A DNA stretch of 64,000 bases, taken from contig NZ_CP079946.1 of the NCBI RefSeq assembly GCF_019968905.1, positions 620,001 through 684,000 on the forward strand, given 5' to 3'. The position numbers were made by a program, and so were the translations under genes. Every line of letters begins with the position of its first letter. The first letter of the stretch is position 1. The notes under the pieces were generated by a model. That model was not told the origin of the DNA. It saw nothing but the letters and a program-made list of their open reading frames with translations, and searched no databases. Below, piece by piece: positions 44,314 to 53,695 of this stretch. Source of the DNA: Corallococcus sp. EGB (GTDB taxonomy: Bacteria; Myxococcota; Myxococcia; Myxococcales; Myxococcaceae).

Positions 44314-44862
44314 ATGTACGAGGTCCGAGGCCCCGAACCGCTGCTGCCCCCTGTTCCTCCGCGTTCGGAGGGCGCGCTGCGCCGCGAGTGGCGTCGGCTG
44401 CGGGACCACAGCGCGGCGGCGGGCATCCTGTCGCGTCCGCTGTTCGGCCGGCTGCCGCTGCGCCGCTGGCTGCCGCAGGACATGCACTCGGTGCTGGACT
44501 ACGTGGGCGGGGCGGCGCTGGCGGTGGTGGGCAGCGCGTCTGGCGACAGGACGGCGAAGGCAGCCGGCTGGGCGCTGGGGGGCGCCGCGGTGGGCGTGTC
44601 GCTGTTCACGGACTACCGGTTGAGCCTGACGAAGCTCATCCCCATCGAGGCGCACGAGCTGGCGGACTACGCCTATGGCCTGGGCGCGGTGCTGGCGCCC
44701 TTCGTGTTGGGGTACGCGAAGCGCTCGCCCGTGGCGGCGGCGCTGCACGTGCTGTTGGGCGTGAAGGTGCTCGCCGTGTCGCTCGTCACGGACTACCGCT
44801 GCCAGACGGGCATGCACCTGGGCGGCGAGCTGGCCACGGACCCCGAGGGCATCGGGGCCTGA
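44314..44862 (+). CDS. Membrane protein with duplicated helix unit, unknown function
   Basis: A 182-aa protein with a Pro/Arg-rich cytoplasmic start (about 1-45) and four hydrophobic segments. Two halves resemble each other: each ends with a V-S-L-F/V-T-D-Y-R segment (S-L-F-T-D-Y-R-L and S-L-V-T-D-Y-R-C), suggesting an internal duplication like that of SPW-repeat proteins. No activity is known. GAGGAG precedes the ATG at 44314, which is preferred over the earlier in-frame GTG/ATG openings in low-quality sequence. Confidence 0.7.
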   Translation: MYEVRGPEPLLPPVPPRSEGALRREWRRLRDHSAAAGILSRPLFGRLPLRRWLPQDMHSVLDYVGGAALAVVGSASGDRTAKAAGWALGGAAVGVSLFTDYRLSLTKLIPIEAHELADYAYGLGAVLAPFVLGYAKRSPVAAALHVLLGVKVLAVSLVTDYRCQTGMHLGGELATDPEGIGA

Positions 44863-45444
44863 TGTCACGGGCGAGGCAAGAGCGCCGGGCGGAAGTAATG
44901 GGGGCGCAGTCGTTCCACGGAAGACTGAGGCTCGGTGTCTCGGTGCGGCGACGCTGCTGGTCATCTTGGGACTGGGTGGTCAGCATCAAGTCTCGATGGC
45001 GGGCTTCCAGCACAAATCGCAGCCCGCGTGCTTGGGTGTCCCCTGTTCAATGTCGCCGGGGCTTCATGGAATCGTGAGCCCCGAGAGATGATCATTGGCT
45101 GCCCTGACGTGGGGCGACTGATGGGCCGCGCTTTGGGAGACTGAGCGAGCCGAGCGTCAGACTGGGGGGTGAGCAGGCTGCGGCAGGGGATCCTGCTCTG
45201 CTCGAAATGAGTGCTTCCTGGCGCCCCCTAATCGTTTTGGTGGACGTAATCCCCTCCGTAACGATTTCTGGAGCCACCTAAACGTTTTGAGCACGCTCGC
45301 CCTCAAGAGAACGATTTTTGGAGCCGCTTGAGCGGTTTGCATACGGGTCCTCTGGAACGAACGATTTCTTGAGTCGCTCTCACGTTATGGCAGCCCCGTT
45401 CCTTCCCCGGATGACGTGCCGGGTAGCCCGGTTGGCGTGACCCA
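44863..45444. other. Gene-free region containing a 50-bp-period repeat array
   Basis: About 580 bp without a convincing gene on either strand. The left part (44863-45200) has no recognisable feature. The right part holds the repeat array 45211-45390, listed separately. The base composition of the array (AAACGTTT/ACGATTT words) is more AT-rich than the surroundings. The region ends at a Fic-family pseudogene, which suggests an accessory or decayed locus. Confidence 0.6.
45211..45390. repeat. Four degenerate repeats with exact 50-bp spacing
   Basis: Repeat cores begin at 45211, 45261, 45311 and 45361, exactly 50 bp apart. Over the first 30 bases of each unit the copies agree in 21 to 23 of 30 positions (by eye, unit 2 against 1, 3 and 4). 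The consensus begins A-A-C-G-A-T-T-T-C-T-G-G-A-G-C-C and ends in A-C-G-T-T-T-T-G. The next 20 bases of each unit show no similarity to each other. AATCGTT (45230-45236) and AACGATT (45260-45266) form an inverted pair across units. The array stops about 55 bp before the Fic pseudogene. Confidence 0.75.
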
Positions 45445-46577
45445 ATGCCCGCGCTTCCGCCGTCAGAGCGCTCTCGAACGATTCGTGCACGCCTGGGTGT
45501 TGACCTTCCTCCCAGAGCAGAGCCCATCGGTTATGCCCAGGTCATCCTGGAGCATGAGCTCGTCGTGCTGCCGCATCACCAGGTGTCCTTTGTCGCTCCT
45601 GGGGGGAGGCGCGAGCGCGTCGAGGGAGGGCAGAGCATCGTCATCTATCCCCAGGCCTACACTCCGGAACCAGGGCTCTTCGCTCAGCTGGAGTTCGCGC
45701 TCAAGTACGAGGGGGTGTCGCTCGAAATCCTCTCCGCCCTGTTTGAGAAGGTGCCAAGGGGAGTGCTGGAACCACTCCTCAAGGAGCACATCCAGCAACG
45801 GCCTACCGGGCAGTACTCGCGGCGGCTTTGGTTCCTCTAAGAGTTCCTCACCGGAAACATGTTGGACCCCCAGGAGTACTTCACCGCCACGGATGAACGG
45901 AGCCGGCGCCATCGCGTCATCAACAATCTGTTGGGTACCGTGGGATGCTGCCCCATGGTGCGGCGCACCGAAAAGCTTGAGCGCTTCGCCAGCCTGGAGC
46001 TGGCGAAGCAGGCCTCCCGGCTCATGGAGGAGTACGATGAGGACGCGCTCCGTCGGGCCGTCAATTATCTCTACGCCAAGGAGACCCGCTCCTCCTGTCG
46101 CGCTCGGGCTTCACGCCTCAGGGGCTCATCTTCCCCGTCTCCGCGGTGATGCTGCAGAAGCGCTCCGAGTACAACGCCTGCCTGGAGTCCTTCTGCGTCC
46201 CGCTCATGCAGCAGGTCGGCTACACGCGTGACGAGGAGTGGCAGGTCACGGTGAAGGGCAAGACCCGCAACCTGTACCGTGCAATCGATTGCACGCGGAT
46301 GGCGGAGGACCTCTATGCATGGACCGACGAAACCATCCGCACGGAGTTCCGCAAGGAGCTGGAGTTCATCGTCCGCTACCGTCAGGCCCGCGAACAGATG
46401 GAGCAGGTGGTGGACATGCCGGACCGCCAGTTGAACCTGTTCATCCAGGTGGCACTCCACAACAAGGGCAGGCTGTCCGCCACCAAGCGCGCGTCGCACT
46501 TCGAGCTCCTCACCGACGAGGAGGTTCACGCGCTGGAGGCCATCATCCAGGAGCAGTTCTTCAAGGGTTCAGCTTGA
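45445..46577 (+). pseudogene. Fic-family (AMPylase-type) protein, decayed, lacking its Fic core
   Basis: Three pieces of one protein can be read. Piece 1 (45445-45837) has the N-terminal region with P-I-G-Y-A-Q-V-I and A-Q-L-E-F-A-L-K-Y-E-G. Its end, R-R-L-W-F-L, meets an in-frame TAA at 45838-45840 where relatives continue with Tyr. Piece 2 continues in the same frame (E-F-L-T-G to Y-A-K-E-T-R-S-S, up to about 46095). Piece 3, in another frame from about 46095 to 46577, starts L-S-R-S-G-F-T-P-Q-G and runs through V-D-M-P-D-R-Q-L-N-L-F-I to the C-terminus. Relatives carry the catalytic H-P-F-x-D/E-G-N-G-R Fic motif between pieces 2 and 3; it is absent, so an internal deletion removed the active site. 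The 3' end overlaps the next convergent gene by 17 bp. Confidence 0.8.
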
Positions 46578-47925
46578 GCACGAAGCCGTCCTGAAGCCGC
46601 CGCGACGGCCCGTCCTCCGGGGCGGGCCGGTTGAAGCCGCCGGCGAGCAGCACGTTCCCGGACGCGTCCACGCTCACGGCCCGGGCCAGGGCCACGGTGC
46701 CGGGGCTCGCGAACCCGCGCACCCAGAGCGACGTGCCCTCTTCCGGCAACAGCTTCGCGACGTACAGGCCCGGCGGCAGGTTGCCTCCGCCCAGCGCGGG
46801 GCCACCGTCATGGCCGCCTGCCACCGTCACCTGGCCCGCGTCGTCCGTCGCGACCAGGGGCGCGCCGGTGGGGAAGGTGCGCGCCCACCGCTGGCCGCCG
46901 CGCGCGTCGTAGGCCAGCAGGAAACCGTCCCGCGAGTCCGCGCGGTGGAAGGTGTCCTGGAAATACAGCCGGCCGCTGAAGCCGCCGCCCACGAAGACGC
47001 GGTCCGCCCCCACGGCCACGGACACCGCCGTGCCGTCCGTGCCTCTCACGTCGTGACTCCAGACAGGGTCGCCGTCGCGCGTGAGCTTCACCACGAAGGG
47101 CGTGTGCTGGCGCACCGTGACGAAGGTGGCGTCTCCAAAGGACACCGCCCCCGCGTAGCCGCCCACCACGTGCACGTCGCCAAAGTCATCCACCGCCACC
47201 GCCCGCGCGGAGACCTCGCCCTCGCCCGTGGGCATCCACACGCGGCTCCAGCGCTGCTCGCCCCTGGGCCCCACGCGCAGCGCGAAGCCCGCGTGCCTGC
47301 CCCGGGGCGTGGTCTTCAATCCCTCTCCCAGGTCGCGCGCGCCGGCGAAGTCCCCCACCAGCACCGCGCCTCCTTCATGGTCGGACGTGACGCCATTCAC
47401 CGCCACCGGGCCTTCCCCCGGCAGCGAGCGCACCCAGTCCAGCGCGCCACCGCCGTCCAGCCGGGCCAGGAACGGCCCCTCTGGCAGCGTGGCGCCGTCG
47501 CGGGTGAAGCCCGCGGACAAACCCGTGAGGAAGACGTGGCCCTCGGCGTCCACCGCCAGGCCGCCCACGCGCGCACGCCCCGCGTGCTGGGGCGTCCAGC
47601 CCCTCGCCCATTTCAGCGTGCCGTCTGACGAATACCGCGCCACCAGCAGGTGGGGCGCCACCACGTTGCGATTGAAGGGCAGGGGCCCCGCCCCCAGGTC
47701 CATGGGCTCTTGATAGGTCGCCGCGACGAGGACGTCCCCGTCGGAGGTCACCACCGCGTGCGGAGCCTGTGGGTCCCCCACCATCAGGGTCCGCGACCAC
47801 ACGTGGGCCTCCTCGCCCTCTCGCGCTACCTGTCCACCCACCTCGCCAAGCACCGGGATGCGCGGTGCCGTGGCCCGGGCTTCCCCGCACCCCACGAGGA
47901 AGAGCCCCCCCACGCACACCGCCAT
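46561..47925 (-). CDS. Beta-propeller-type (SBBP-like) lipoprotein
   Basis: A 454-aa lipoprotein (lipobox L-V-G-C near residue 13) made of repeated units. Many contain a V-D-x-x-G-x-V-x-x-x-G block and A-R-L/K-L followed by W-x-R, as in S-L-P-G-E and similar turns; this is the pattern of secreted beta-propeller (SBBP) repeats in myxobacteria. No catalytic residues are visible; the role may be binding or adhesion. The ATG at 47925 is preferred because it opens directly into the signal peptide, although the frame extends upstream to a GTG. It is convergent with the Fic pseudogene. Confidence 0.75.
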   Translation of the reverse strand: MAVCVGGLFLVGCGEARATAPRIPVLGEVGGQVAREGEEAHVWSRTLMVGDPQAPHAVVTSDGDVLVAATYQEPMDLGAGPLPFNRNVVAPHLLVARYSSDGTLKWARGWTPQHAGRARVGGLAVDAEGHVFLTGLSAGFTRDGATLPEGPFLARLDGGGALDWVRSLPGEGPVAVNGVTSDHEGGAVLVGDFAGARDLGEGLKTTPRGRHAGFALRVGPRGEQRWSRVWMPTGEGEVSARAVAVDDFGDVHVVGGYAGAVSFGDATFVTVRQHTPFVVKLTRDGDPVWSHDVRGTDGTAVSVAVGADRVFVGGGFSGRLYFQDTFHRADSRDGFLLAYDARGGQRWARTFPTGAPLVATDDAGQVTVAGGHDGGPALGGGNLPPGLYVAKLLPEEGTSLWVRGFASPGTVALARAVSVDASGNVLLAGGFNRPAPEDGPSRRLQDGFVLKLNP

Positions 47926-48565
47926 CCGAAACCACGCCACCGCCGCCCCCCGTCCCGGTCCCAGCCCCACCACCGACCCCGACTCCCCCGCCCTTCAACC
48001 GCGCCCAGTCCTTGTGCAAGCGCGCGGCCAACGTGTCCCGGCAAAGGTGTTCCCTCGGGAATCCGAAAGAACCCCACCCCCGCGGCGCGAGGAGCTGTCC
48101 GCCTGTCTGAAAAAACTCCTGCTCGTGGGGGCGAGCCAGGGTGAAAAAACGCCCAGACGTTCGGACAGGTCGCTGGACTGCGTGAAAGTCATCACTCGCG
48201 CCCGGCCGCCGGGTGTCTGGCTTCCGGCGCCGCCCGGCGTCGTGGAGCGGTGAGGCGGGGCACGTTCGCGACGGGGTTGCTCCCGCAACCGGGTTGCGCG
48301 TTCGTCACGAGAGGTGTTGGAAGAATCCGCTCGCGCGGTGTGACCTGCCCAACGCGAATTCTTGACGCGTTTGAGTCACCCCGCTGTCTGCCATTGCGGC
48401 ATCTTGCGTCCCGTCGAATCCGGGACGCTCCGGGTTCGGCGTTTCTCCCGCCCTCGCCACGTTTTCGTGACCGCTTGACGCGGCAGGGCCGGGGTCTGTC
48501 CGGGGGGACCCGGGCGGGCGCAGGGGGCCGTTCAACCTGAATCACGCACCAACCAGGAGCTGTCC
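47926..48565. other. Intergenic region upstream of the second PstS-like gene
   Basis: This 640-bp divergent gap has no supported gene; open frames on both strands near 48192-48545 lack sites and family features. The inverted repeat GGTTGC-TCCC-GCAACC lies at 48275-48290 and is followed by another GGTTGC, a possible binding site. The stretch 48300-48540, less GC-rich around 48350-48370, probably holds the promoter and a long leader for the PstS-like gene, whose ATG at 48566 follows CAGGAG. Confidence 0.5.
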
Positions 48566-49555
48566 ATGAAGACGATGACGTGGGTGATGTCCGCTGCGGT
48601 GGTTGCGATGTCGGCGGTGGGCTGCGGTGGCGCGTCGGACGCCGCGGCGGCGCCGGAGCTGGAGACGGTGGCGCAGGACCTGGGCCCGAACCGGGAGTTC
48701 TACGGGTCGGACACCCTGAAGGACGCGATGATCGCCGCCAGCCTGGCGTCGGGCGCGAACCTGAACGTCCAGGGCAAGGGCTCGGGCGTGGGCGAGGGCT
48801 GTGTGCGCGATGGCTCGTCGCCCTACTGCACCGCGAAGCAGCAGGCGCTCGCGCCGATGTCGCGCGACTTCAAGGCGCCCTGCCGCACGGGTGAGCGCAG
48901 CAACATCATCGCGCTGGACGCGGTGAACGCGTTCGTGAACACCGCCAACCCGGTGACCGACATCTCCCTGGCGGACCTGCGCAAGATGTTCTTCGCCACG
49001 GACAGCGCGGGCGTCGCCATCCCCGGCTCCTGCGCCAGCACCCTCACCAAGTACCGCCGCGACGACCTGTCCGGCACCACCGACACCTTCAAGACGCTGG
49101 TGGGCGGCGGCACCTTCTGCTCCGACGTCACCGTCATCGCCGACGGCGCCCTTCCGGCGGCCTGCGCGGGGGAGACGAGCGCGACGAACTGCATCGGCAA
49201 GCTGACCGCGACGGATGCCAACGCCATCGGCTACTCCGGTGACTCCGCCGCCCGCACGGGCAACCGGGCGCTGACCGTGAATGGCATCGCCCCCAACGCC
49301 ACCAACGTCCGCAAGTTCCTCACGGACAAGGCCAACGCCTATCCGCTCTCCCGCGGCCTGTTCCTCAACGAGAGCACCACCAACACCCGCTCCAGCAACG
49401 AGCGCATCCTCTACGCGTGGGCCTACAGCGCCGCCAACAAGCAGGCCTTCGAGAACATCCTGGTCAACCAGGGCTTCATCGCCTGCGACGCCACCGGTCC
49501 GCTCAAGTGCGGCGGCGTGAACAACGACGGCAAGGGCGCCGGCGCCTGCCAGTAG
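48566..49555 (+). CDS. PstS-like substrate-binding lipoprotein
   Basis: A 329-aa lipoprotein (lipobox A-V-G-C near residue 19). The early F-Y-G-S-D-T-L-K segment and the motif R-R-D-D-L-S-G-T-T-D-T-F, corresponding to the R-x-D-x-S-G-T phosphate-contacting loop, place it in the PstS-like periplasmic-binding fold. There are several cysteines (C-V-R-D, C-T-A-K, C-R-T-G, C-A-S-T, C-S-D-V, C-I-G-K), so the fold is disulfide-rich. No Pst permease is adjacent. It opens a run of four exported-protein genes. CAGGAG lies upstream of the ATG. Confidence 0.78.
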   Translation: MKTMTWVMSAAVVAMSAVGCGGASDAAAAPELETVAQDLGPNREFYGSDTLKDAMIAASLASGANLNVQGKGSGVGEGCVRDGSSPYCTAKQQALAPMSRDFKAPCRTGERSNIIALDAVNAFVNTANPVTDISLADLRKMFFATDSAGVAIPGSCASTLTKYRRDDLSGTTDTFKTLVGGGTFCSDVTVIADGALPAACAGETSATNCIGKLTATDANAIGYSGDSAARTGNRALTVNGIAPNATNVRKFLTDKANAYPLSRGLFLNESTTNTRSSNERILYAWAYSAANKQAFENILVNQGFIACDATGPLKCGGVNNDGKGAGACQ

Positions 49556-49668
49556 TCCGTCGCTGAAGTCCCACGCGCAAGGCCTCACCAGGCTGGGAGG
49601 GGGAATCCCTCTCCCGGCCTCTCCGCCGTGGAGCACCGCCGTCTCCCCCATCCGGAGAACCCGAAACC

Positions 49669-50712
49669 ATGCGTTCCTTCAGCTCGCTGCTCGTCGCCTC
49701 CTCGTTGGTCCTGGGCGCGCCCGCGTTCGCCGCCTCCACCCCGTCTGAATCCCTCTCCGCGAGCGCCCCCTGGGTGTGCCGTCAGCCCGGCGGCGTCGTG
49801 GGCACCCAGGGGGAGATAGCCCTTCCCGTGGGCTCGGAGCCCCTGGGCATCACCGTGGGGCCGGACCTGAAGGTCTGGGTCACCCTGGCCGGCAGCAATG
49901 AGATTGGCCGCGTCACCCGGGAGGGACAGGTGACGCGGTTCGCGCTGCCCACGCCGTCCGCTTCGCCCCAGAACCTCACGCCGGCCCTGGACGGCAACCT
50001 CTGGTTCACCGAGCTGAGCGTGGACCAGGTGGGCCGCATCACGCCCGCGGGCGTGGTGACGGAGTTCTCCCTGCCGGAGCGGGGCTCGTCACCGTTCGGC
50101 ATCACCGCGGGCCTGGATGGCAATGTCTACTTCACCGAGGTGACGGGCAACCGCATTGGCCGCGTCACGCCCCAGGGCGTGGTGACCGAGTACGCCATCC
50201 CCACCCCGGCGTCCCAGCCGCGTGGCATCACCGTGGGCGTGGACGGCCACATCTGGTTCACCGAGCTGGCGGGCAACAAGATTGGCGTCCTCACCCCGAA
50301 GGACGGCAGCGTGCGTGAGTTCGTCCTCCCCACGCCGGACAGCGGCCCCACCGCCATCATCCCGGGCCTGGATGGCGCCATATGGTTCGTCGAGCAGTTC
50401 GGCAACAAGGTGGGCCGCATCACCCCCGCGGGCGTGGTGACGGAGTACGCCGTGCCGACGCCGGACAGCGGCCTCTCCGCGCTCTCCCTGGGCGCCGACG
50501 GCAACGTCTGGTTCGTCGAGCAGTTCGGCAACAAGGTGGGCCGCATCACGCGCGCCGGAGCCATCACCGAGTTCGCGCTCCTCACGCCGGATGTCTTCCC
50601 GGCTGGCCTTACGCTCGGCCCCGCTGGATTCTTCTGTCTGGATGGCAATGTCTGGTTCACGGAGCGGTTTGGTGACCGGATTGGCAAGCTCCAGGTGGTC
50701 GCGACGCCCTGA
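49669..50712 (+). CDS. Secreted Vgb-like seven-bladed beta-propeller protein
   Basis: A 347-aa exported protein (signal peptide ending A-F-A-A-S). The mature part has about seven repeats of the form I-T-x-G-x-D-G-x-x-W-F-T/V-E-x-x-x-N-x-I/V-G-R-I-T-P-x-G, the blade unit of virginiamycin B lyase and its relatives. Vgb inactivates streptogramin B antibiotics, but most propellers of this family in environmental bacteria have no such activity, and the catalytic His set cannot be confirmed here. A substrate-binding or surface role in the neighbouring locus is as likely. It follows the PstS-like gene by 113 bp. Confidence 0.75.
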   Translation: MRSFSSLLVASSLVLGAPAFAASTPSESLSASAPWVCRQPGGVVGTQGEIALPVGSEPLGITVGPDLKVWVTLAGSNEIGRVTREGQVTRFALPTPSASPQNLTPALDGNLWFTELSVDQVGRITPAGVVTEFSLPERGSSPFGITAGLDGNVYFTEVTGNRIGRVTPQGVVTEYAIPTPASQPRGITVGVDGHIWFTELAGNKIGVLTPKDGSVREFVLPTPDSGPTAIIPGLDGAIWFVEQFGNKVGRITPAGVVTEYAVPTPDSGLSALSLGADGNVWFVEQFGNKVGRITRAGAITEFALLTPDVFPAGLTLGPAGFFCLDGNVWFTERFGDRIGKLQVVATP

Positions 50713-50767
50713 GTCAGCGCCTGTGCCACGGATTGATGCGGATTCGTGACGTCAGGTGTTGCAAAGA

Positions 50768-50786
50768 CTTGTCAAAGAGTGACAGG
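50768..50786. promoter_or_regulatory. Inverted repeat upstream of the cytochrome gene
   Basis: CTTGTCA-AAGAG-TGACAGG forms 7-bp arms with one mismatch and a 5-bp spacer, 100 bp before the tetraheme gene start. The TGTCA word is shared with the half-sites upstream of the first PstS-like locus. It is a plausible operator; no regulator is identified. Confidence 0.4.
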
Positions 50787-50885
50787 ACCCCGGCGGTAGG
50801 GTGCCGCACCGGATTGGCGCCCTGCCGTGTTGCCTCCCATTGACAGGGTTTGGGCGCCGCCTTCGACGAACGAGGTCCCGAACCC

Positions 50886-53645
50886 ATGCGGATGATGCGC
50901 GAGAGGACCGTGTCCGGTCCGAGCCGGAGTGGTGTGCTGCTGGCCCTGCTGCTCGTGACGGGCTGCTCCGGATCGGACCCGGGGCCGGTGAAGCCGGGCC
51001 CCCCGCCGGAGCAGCCCGTGTCCTGCCGTCCCACGCGCTCCGGGGAGCACATCCCGATGCGCGCGGGGGCTCCGGCGGCGACCTTCTCGGAGACCTTCGA
51101 CGGGCTGAAGGCGCGGGTGGACGCGCAATGCGCCCGATGCCATGCGCCGCCCAATGGGGTGGGGGGCTTCCAATACACCGCGGACGTGGAGGGCCTGAAG
51201 AAGGAAGCGGCCCGGATGGCGCTGAAGACGTCCCAGGGCGAGATGCCCCCGCTGGCCACGCCCGACCAGACGAAGAAGGCGGTGGAGCTGTCCTGCGTGC
51301 TCAAGGCCTGGCTGGCGCAGGGCTCGCCCGCCGGAGAGTTTCCGGTGAGCTGCGAGGAGAAGACGCCAGGCGGCGTCACCGTGGCCGAAGGCGTGGCGGC
51401 GGACATGACCGACCTGGGCAACTGCGTCCCGGACGTCACGAAGGAGGGCGCGCTGGGCAGCGACCCGGACAAGGACGCGGCCTTCGCGGCGCTCACGCGG
51501 CTGCCGCCCCTGCTGTCGGACACGGACAGCGACATCATGACCTTCGACGCGGAGAAGCTGGCCGCGCGCGGCACCTTCGCCTTCGCGCCCACCTATCCGC
51601 TCTTCTCCGACCACGCGAAGAAGCTGCGCCTGGTGCACGTGCCGGCGGGCCAGTCCATCCGGTACGACGCGGAGACGAAGGCGTTCCACGTCCCGCCCAA
51701 CACGCGCTTCTACAAGACGTTCTTCAAGGCCGTCGCCGGCAAGGACGGCTCCGTGCGCTACCAGAAGATCGAAACCCGGCTCATCGTCGTGCGCGAGCCC
51801 TGGGACCGGTCGCTCTTCGGCACGTACATCTGGAACAGCGAGGGCACCGTCGCGCAGCTGCATGACCTGCGCTACCGCAACGGGGAGCCGTTCTCCGACC
51901 GGGTCCTCGTCTACACGGAGAACGAGGCCACCGGAAAGACTCGCAACTACGCCATCCCCGGCGCGCACCGCTGCATCAACTGCCACTCGGGCTCGGAGGG
52001 CCAGAACTTCGTGCTCGGCTTCACGCCGCTGCAGCTCAACCGCCGCGCTCCCGGTGAGGCGGGCGTGGACCCGAAGGCGCTCATCGAGGAGGACGAGCTG
52101 GGGCAGGTGGAGCGGCTGGTTCACGCGGGCGTCATCACAGGCCTGCCCGCCACCGGCTCGCGCCAGGAGCTGAGGGATTCACTGCCGAAGCTGGAGGCTA
52201 TCGCCCAGCAGGCGGTCCCCGCGGGCCAGCCCGCGCCGGGCAAGGAGGCCCTGGAGCTCCAGGGCTACTTCGTGGGTAACTGCGCGCAATGCCACAACCC
52301 GCGCGGCTTCGCCGTGCGGAGCAACCCCGCCATCGCCTCGCTGGACTTCTCCGCGGGCGGCGTGCTGTTCGGCTGGAACCCCTGCGGCGTGAAGGAGAGC
52401 AACGGACAGCGCACCTACGCCGTCTGTGATTCGGGCGGCCAGTCCGACTTCTTCCTCAAGGACCTGCTGCTCAAGACGCCCAGCAGCACGCTCTACCAGC
52501 GCGTCGCCCGGGACACGGACGCGCGCATCATCCACATGCCCGCCAACGTCCCCGGCGTCGACTGCCGCGCGGCGCTGCTGATGGCGCGCTACCTGGGCGC
52601 GCTGGAGTGGAAGGGCGAGGCGGACCTGTCCGCGGAGGAGCAGGCGGCGCGCAAGCAGGAGCGGCTGCGGCAGGCGGAGCAGGCCGTGAGCGCGTCGTGC
52701 GTGAACCCGTCGGACGTGCGGTGGATCACCGAGGACTTCACGGACAAGGTGCCCTACGAGCCGCGCAACACCGGGTGGAGGGACGCCATCGGGAAGCCTC
52801 CCTATGAGCACCTGACCCGCTACCCCATCACCGCCGAGCACGAGCAGCTGGCCCGGCAGAGCTTCCCCACCAACTGGTGGGTGGGCAAGACGGGCTGCTC
52901 CTTCCCGAGCCGGACCGCCCCGGACCCCATCGAGCCGTGGATGTTGGATTCGCTGGGCCGCCCCCGCTACAGCTGGGGACGGCTGTATGACTCGACGCCG
53001 GGCGCCACCGCGTTCCAGGGCATCTGCGCGAACTGCCACGGGCGCGGGGGCGACGGCCAGAGCGGCGCGGCCAAGACGCTGGTGGCCCTCAACGGCGCTC
53101 GCGTGGCCAACCTCACCGCGGGCCTCTTCGGCTCGACGGACGGCGTGCCGCACCTGGCGCCCTTCGAGCAGGCGTACGGCGCGAACGGCGGCGCCCGCTA
53201 CCTGCTCTGGATGGCGAGCGGTGGCACCACGGTCCACTTCACCGAGGAGTTCATGCAGGCGTGGGTGAAGTACGGCGAGGTGGACATCGACTTCTCGGCG
53301 GACACGCGGGACTGGGCGTCGTGGGGGGCGAACATGCTCGGCGCGGCGCGCGGCGCGTGCGACCTCATCCGGCTGGGGAAGTTCGGCACCGCCACGCCGC
53401 CCAGCGCGAACGTCACGGCCCTGGGGGGCACGCGGATGTGGACGCGCGTGTGCACCGTGGACAATCCCCTGACGGACGGCATCCGCGACGGCTCGGACAC
53501 CGCGGGGCTGCAGGAGTGGCTGCGCCACGCGGAGTTCAACGTGGGCGTGATGGCCTACTTCTTCCTCAAGGATGAGCTGTCCCAGCACCCCGCCGGCTGG
53601 AGCCACCCGCTGCGCGGCGAGTGCGAGAAGCGCTCCGTTCCCTGA
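50886..53645 (+). CDS. Tetraheme c-type cytochrome lipoprotein (SO2930-like)
   Basis: A 919-aa lipoprotein (lipobox V-T-G-C near residue 24) with four C-x-x-C-H heme-attachment motifs: C-A-R-C-H (about 80), C-I-N-C-H (about 365), C-A-Q-C-H (about 465) and C-A-N-C-H (about 717). The region around residues 215-400, with F-A-P-T-Y-P-L-F-S-D-H-A-K-K, R-F-Y-K-T-F-F and T-Y-I-W-N, matches the SO2930-type diheme cytochrome family. The first heme motif lies in a separate N-terminal domain and the fourth in a C-terminal domain beginning near residue 690, so this is an extended form. It is likely a periplasmic or surface electron carrier. The ATG at 50886 was chosen for the lipoprotein signal. Confidence 0.85.
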   Translation: MRMMRERTVSGPSRSGVLLALLLVTGCSGSDPGPVKPGPPPEQPVSCRPTRSGEHIPMRAGAPAATFSETFDGLKARVDAQCARCHAPPNGVGGFQYTADVEGLKKEAARMALKTSQGEMPPLATPDQTKKAVELSCVLKAWLAQGSPAGEFPVSCEEKTPGGVTVAEGVAADMTDLGNCVPDVTKEGALGSDPDKDAAFAALTRLPPLLSDTDSDIMTFDAEKLAARGTFAFAPTYPLFSDHAKKLRLVHVPAGQSIRYDAETKAFHVPPNTRFYKTFFKAVAGKDGSVRYQKIETRLIVVREPWDRSLFGTYIWNSEGTVAQLHDLRYRNGEPFSDRVLVYTENEATGKTRNYAIPGAHRCINCHSGSEGQNFVLGFTPLQLNRRAPGEAGVDPKALIEEDELGQVERLVHAGVITGLPATGSRQELRDSLPKLEAIAQQAVPAGQPAPGKEALELQGYFVGNCAQCHNPRGFAVRSNPAIASLDFSAGGVLFGWNPCGVKESNGQRTYAVCDSGGQSDFFLKDLLLKTPSSTLYQRVARDTDARIIHMPANVPGVDCRAALLMARYLGALEWKGEADLSAEEQAARKQERLRQAEQAVSASCVNPSDVRWITEDFTDKVPYEPRNTGWRDAIGKPPYEHLTRYPITAEHEQLARQSFPTNWWVGKTGCSFPSRTAPDPIEPWMLDSLGRPRYSWGRLYDSTPGATAFQGICANCHGRGGDGQSGAAKTLVALNGARVANLTAGLFGSTDGVPHLAPFEQAYGANGGARYLLWMASGGTTVHFTEEFMQAWVKYGEVDIDFSADTRDWASWGANMLGAARGACDLIRLGKFGTATPPSANVTALGGTRMWTRVCTVDNPLTDGIRDGSDTAGLQEWLRHAEFNVGVMAYFFLKDELSQHPAGWSHPLRGECEKRSVP

Positions 53646-53695
53646 GCCCACCCATGACCTCGCAGCAACCACCTCCCGGAGGGGGAGACCGCGTG

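Noticed and set aside
45211-45390. CRISPR array
   Set aside because: Unit repeats agree only in about 70-77% of 30 positions, spacers are 20 bp and no cas genes are nearby; the strict period alone is not enough.
48192-48545. Protein-coding genes in the gap before the second PstS-like gene
   Set aside because: Open frames on both strands lack ribosome-binding sites, have Arg/Gly-rich low-complexity translations and show no family features; high GC alone keeps them open.
49669-50712. Streptogramin B resistance gene (vgb)
   Set aside because: The propeller repeats fit Vgb-like proteins, but the family is common in environmental bacteria with other roles and the catalytic residues were not confirmed.
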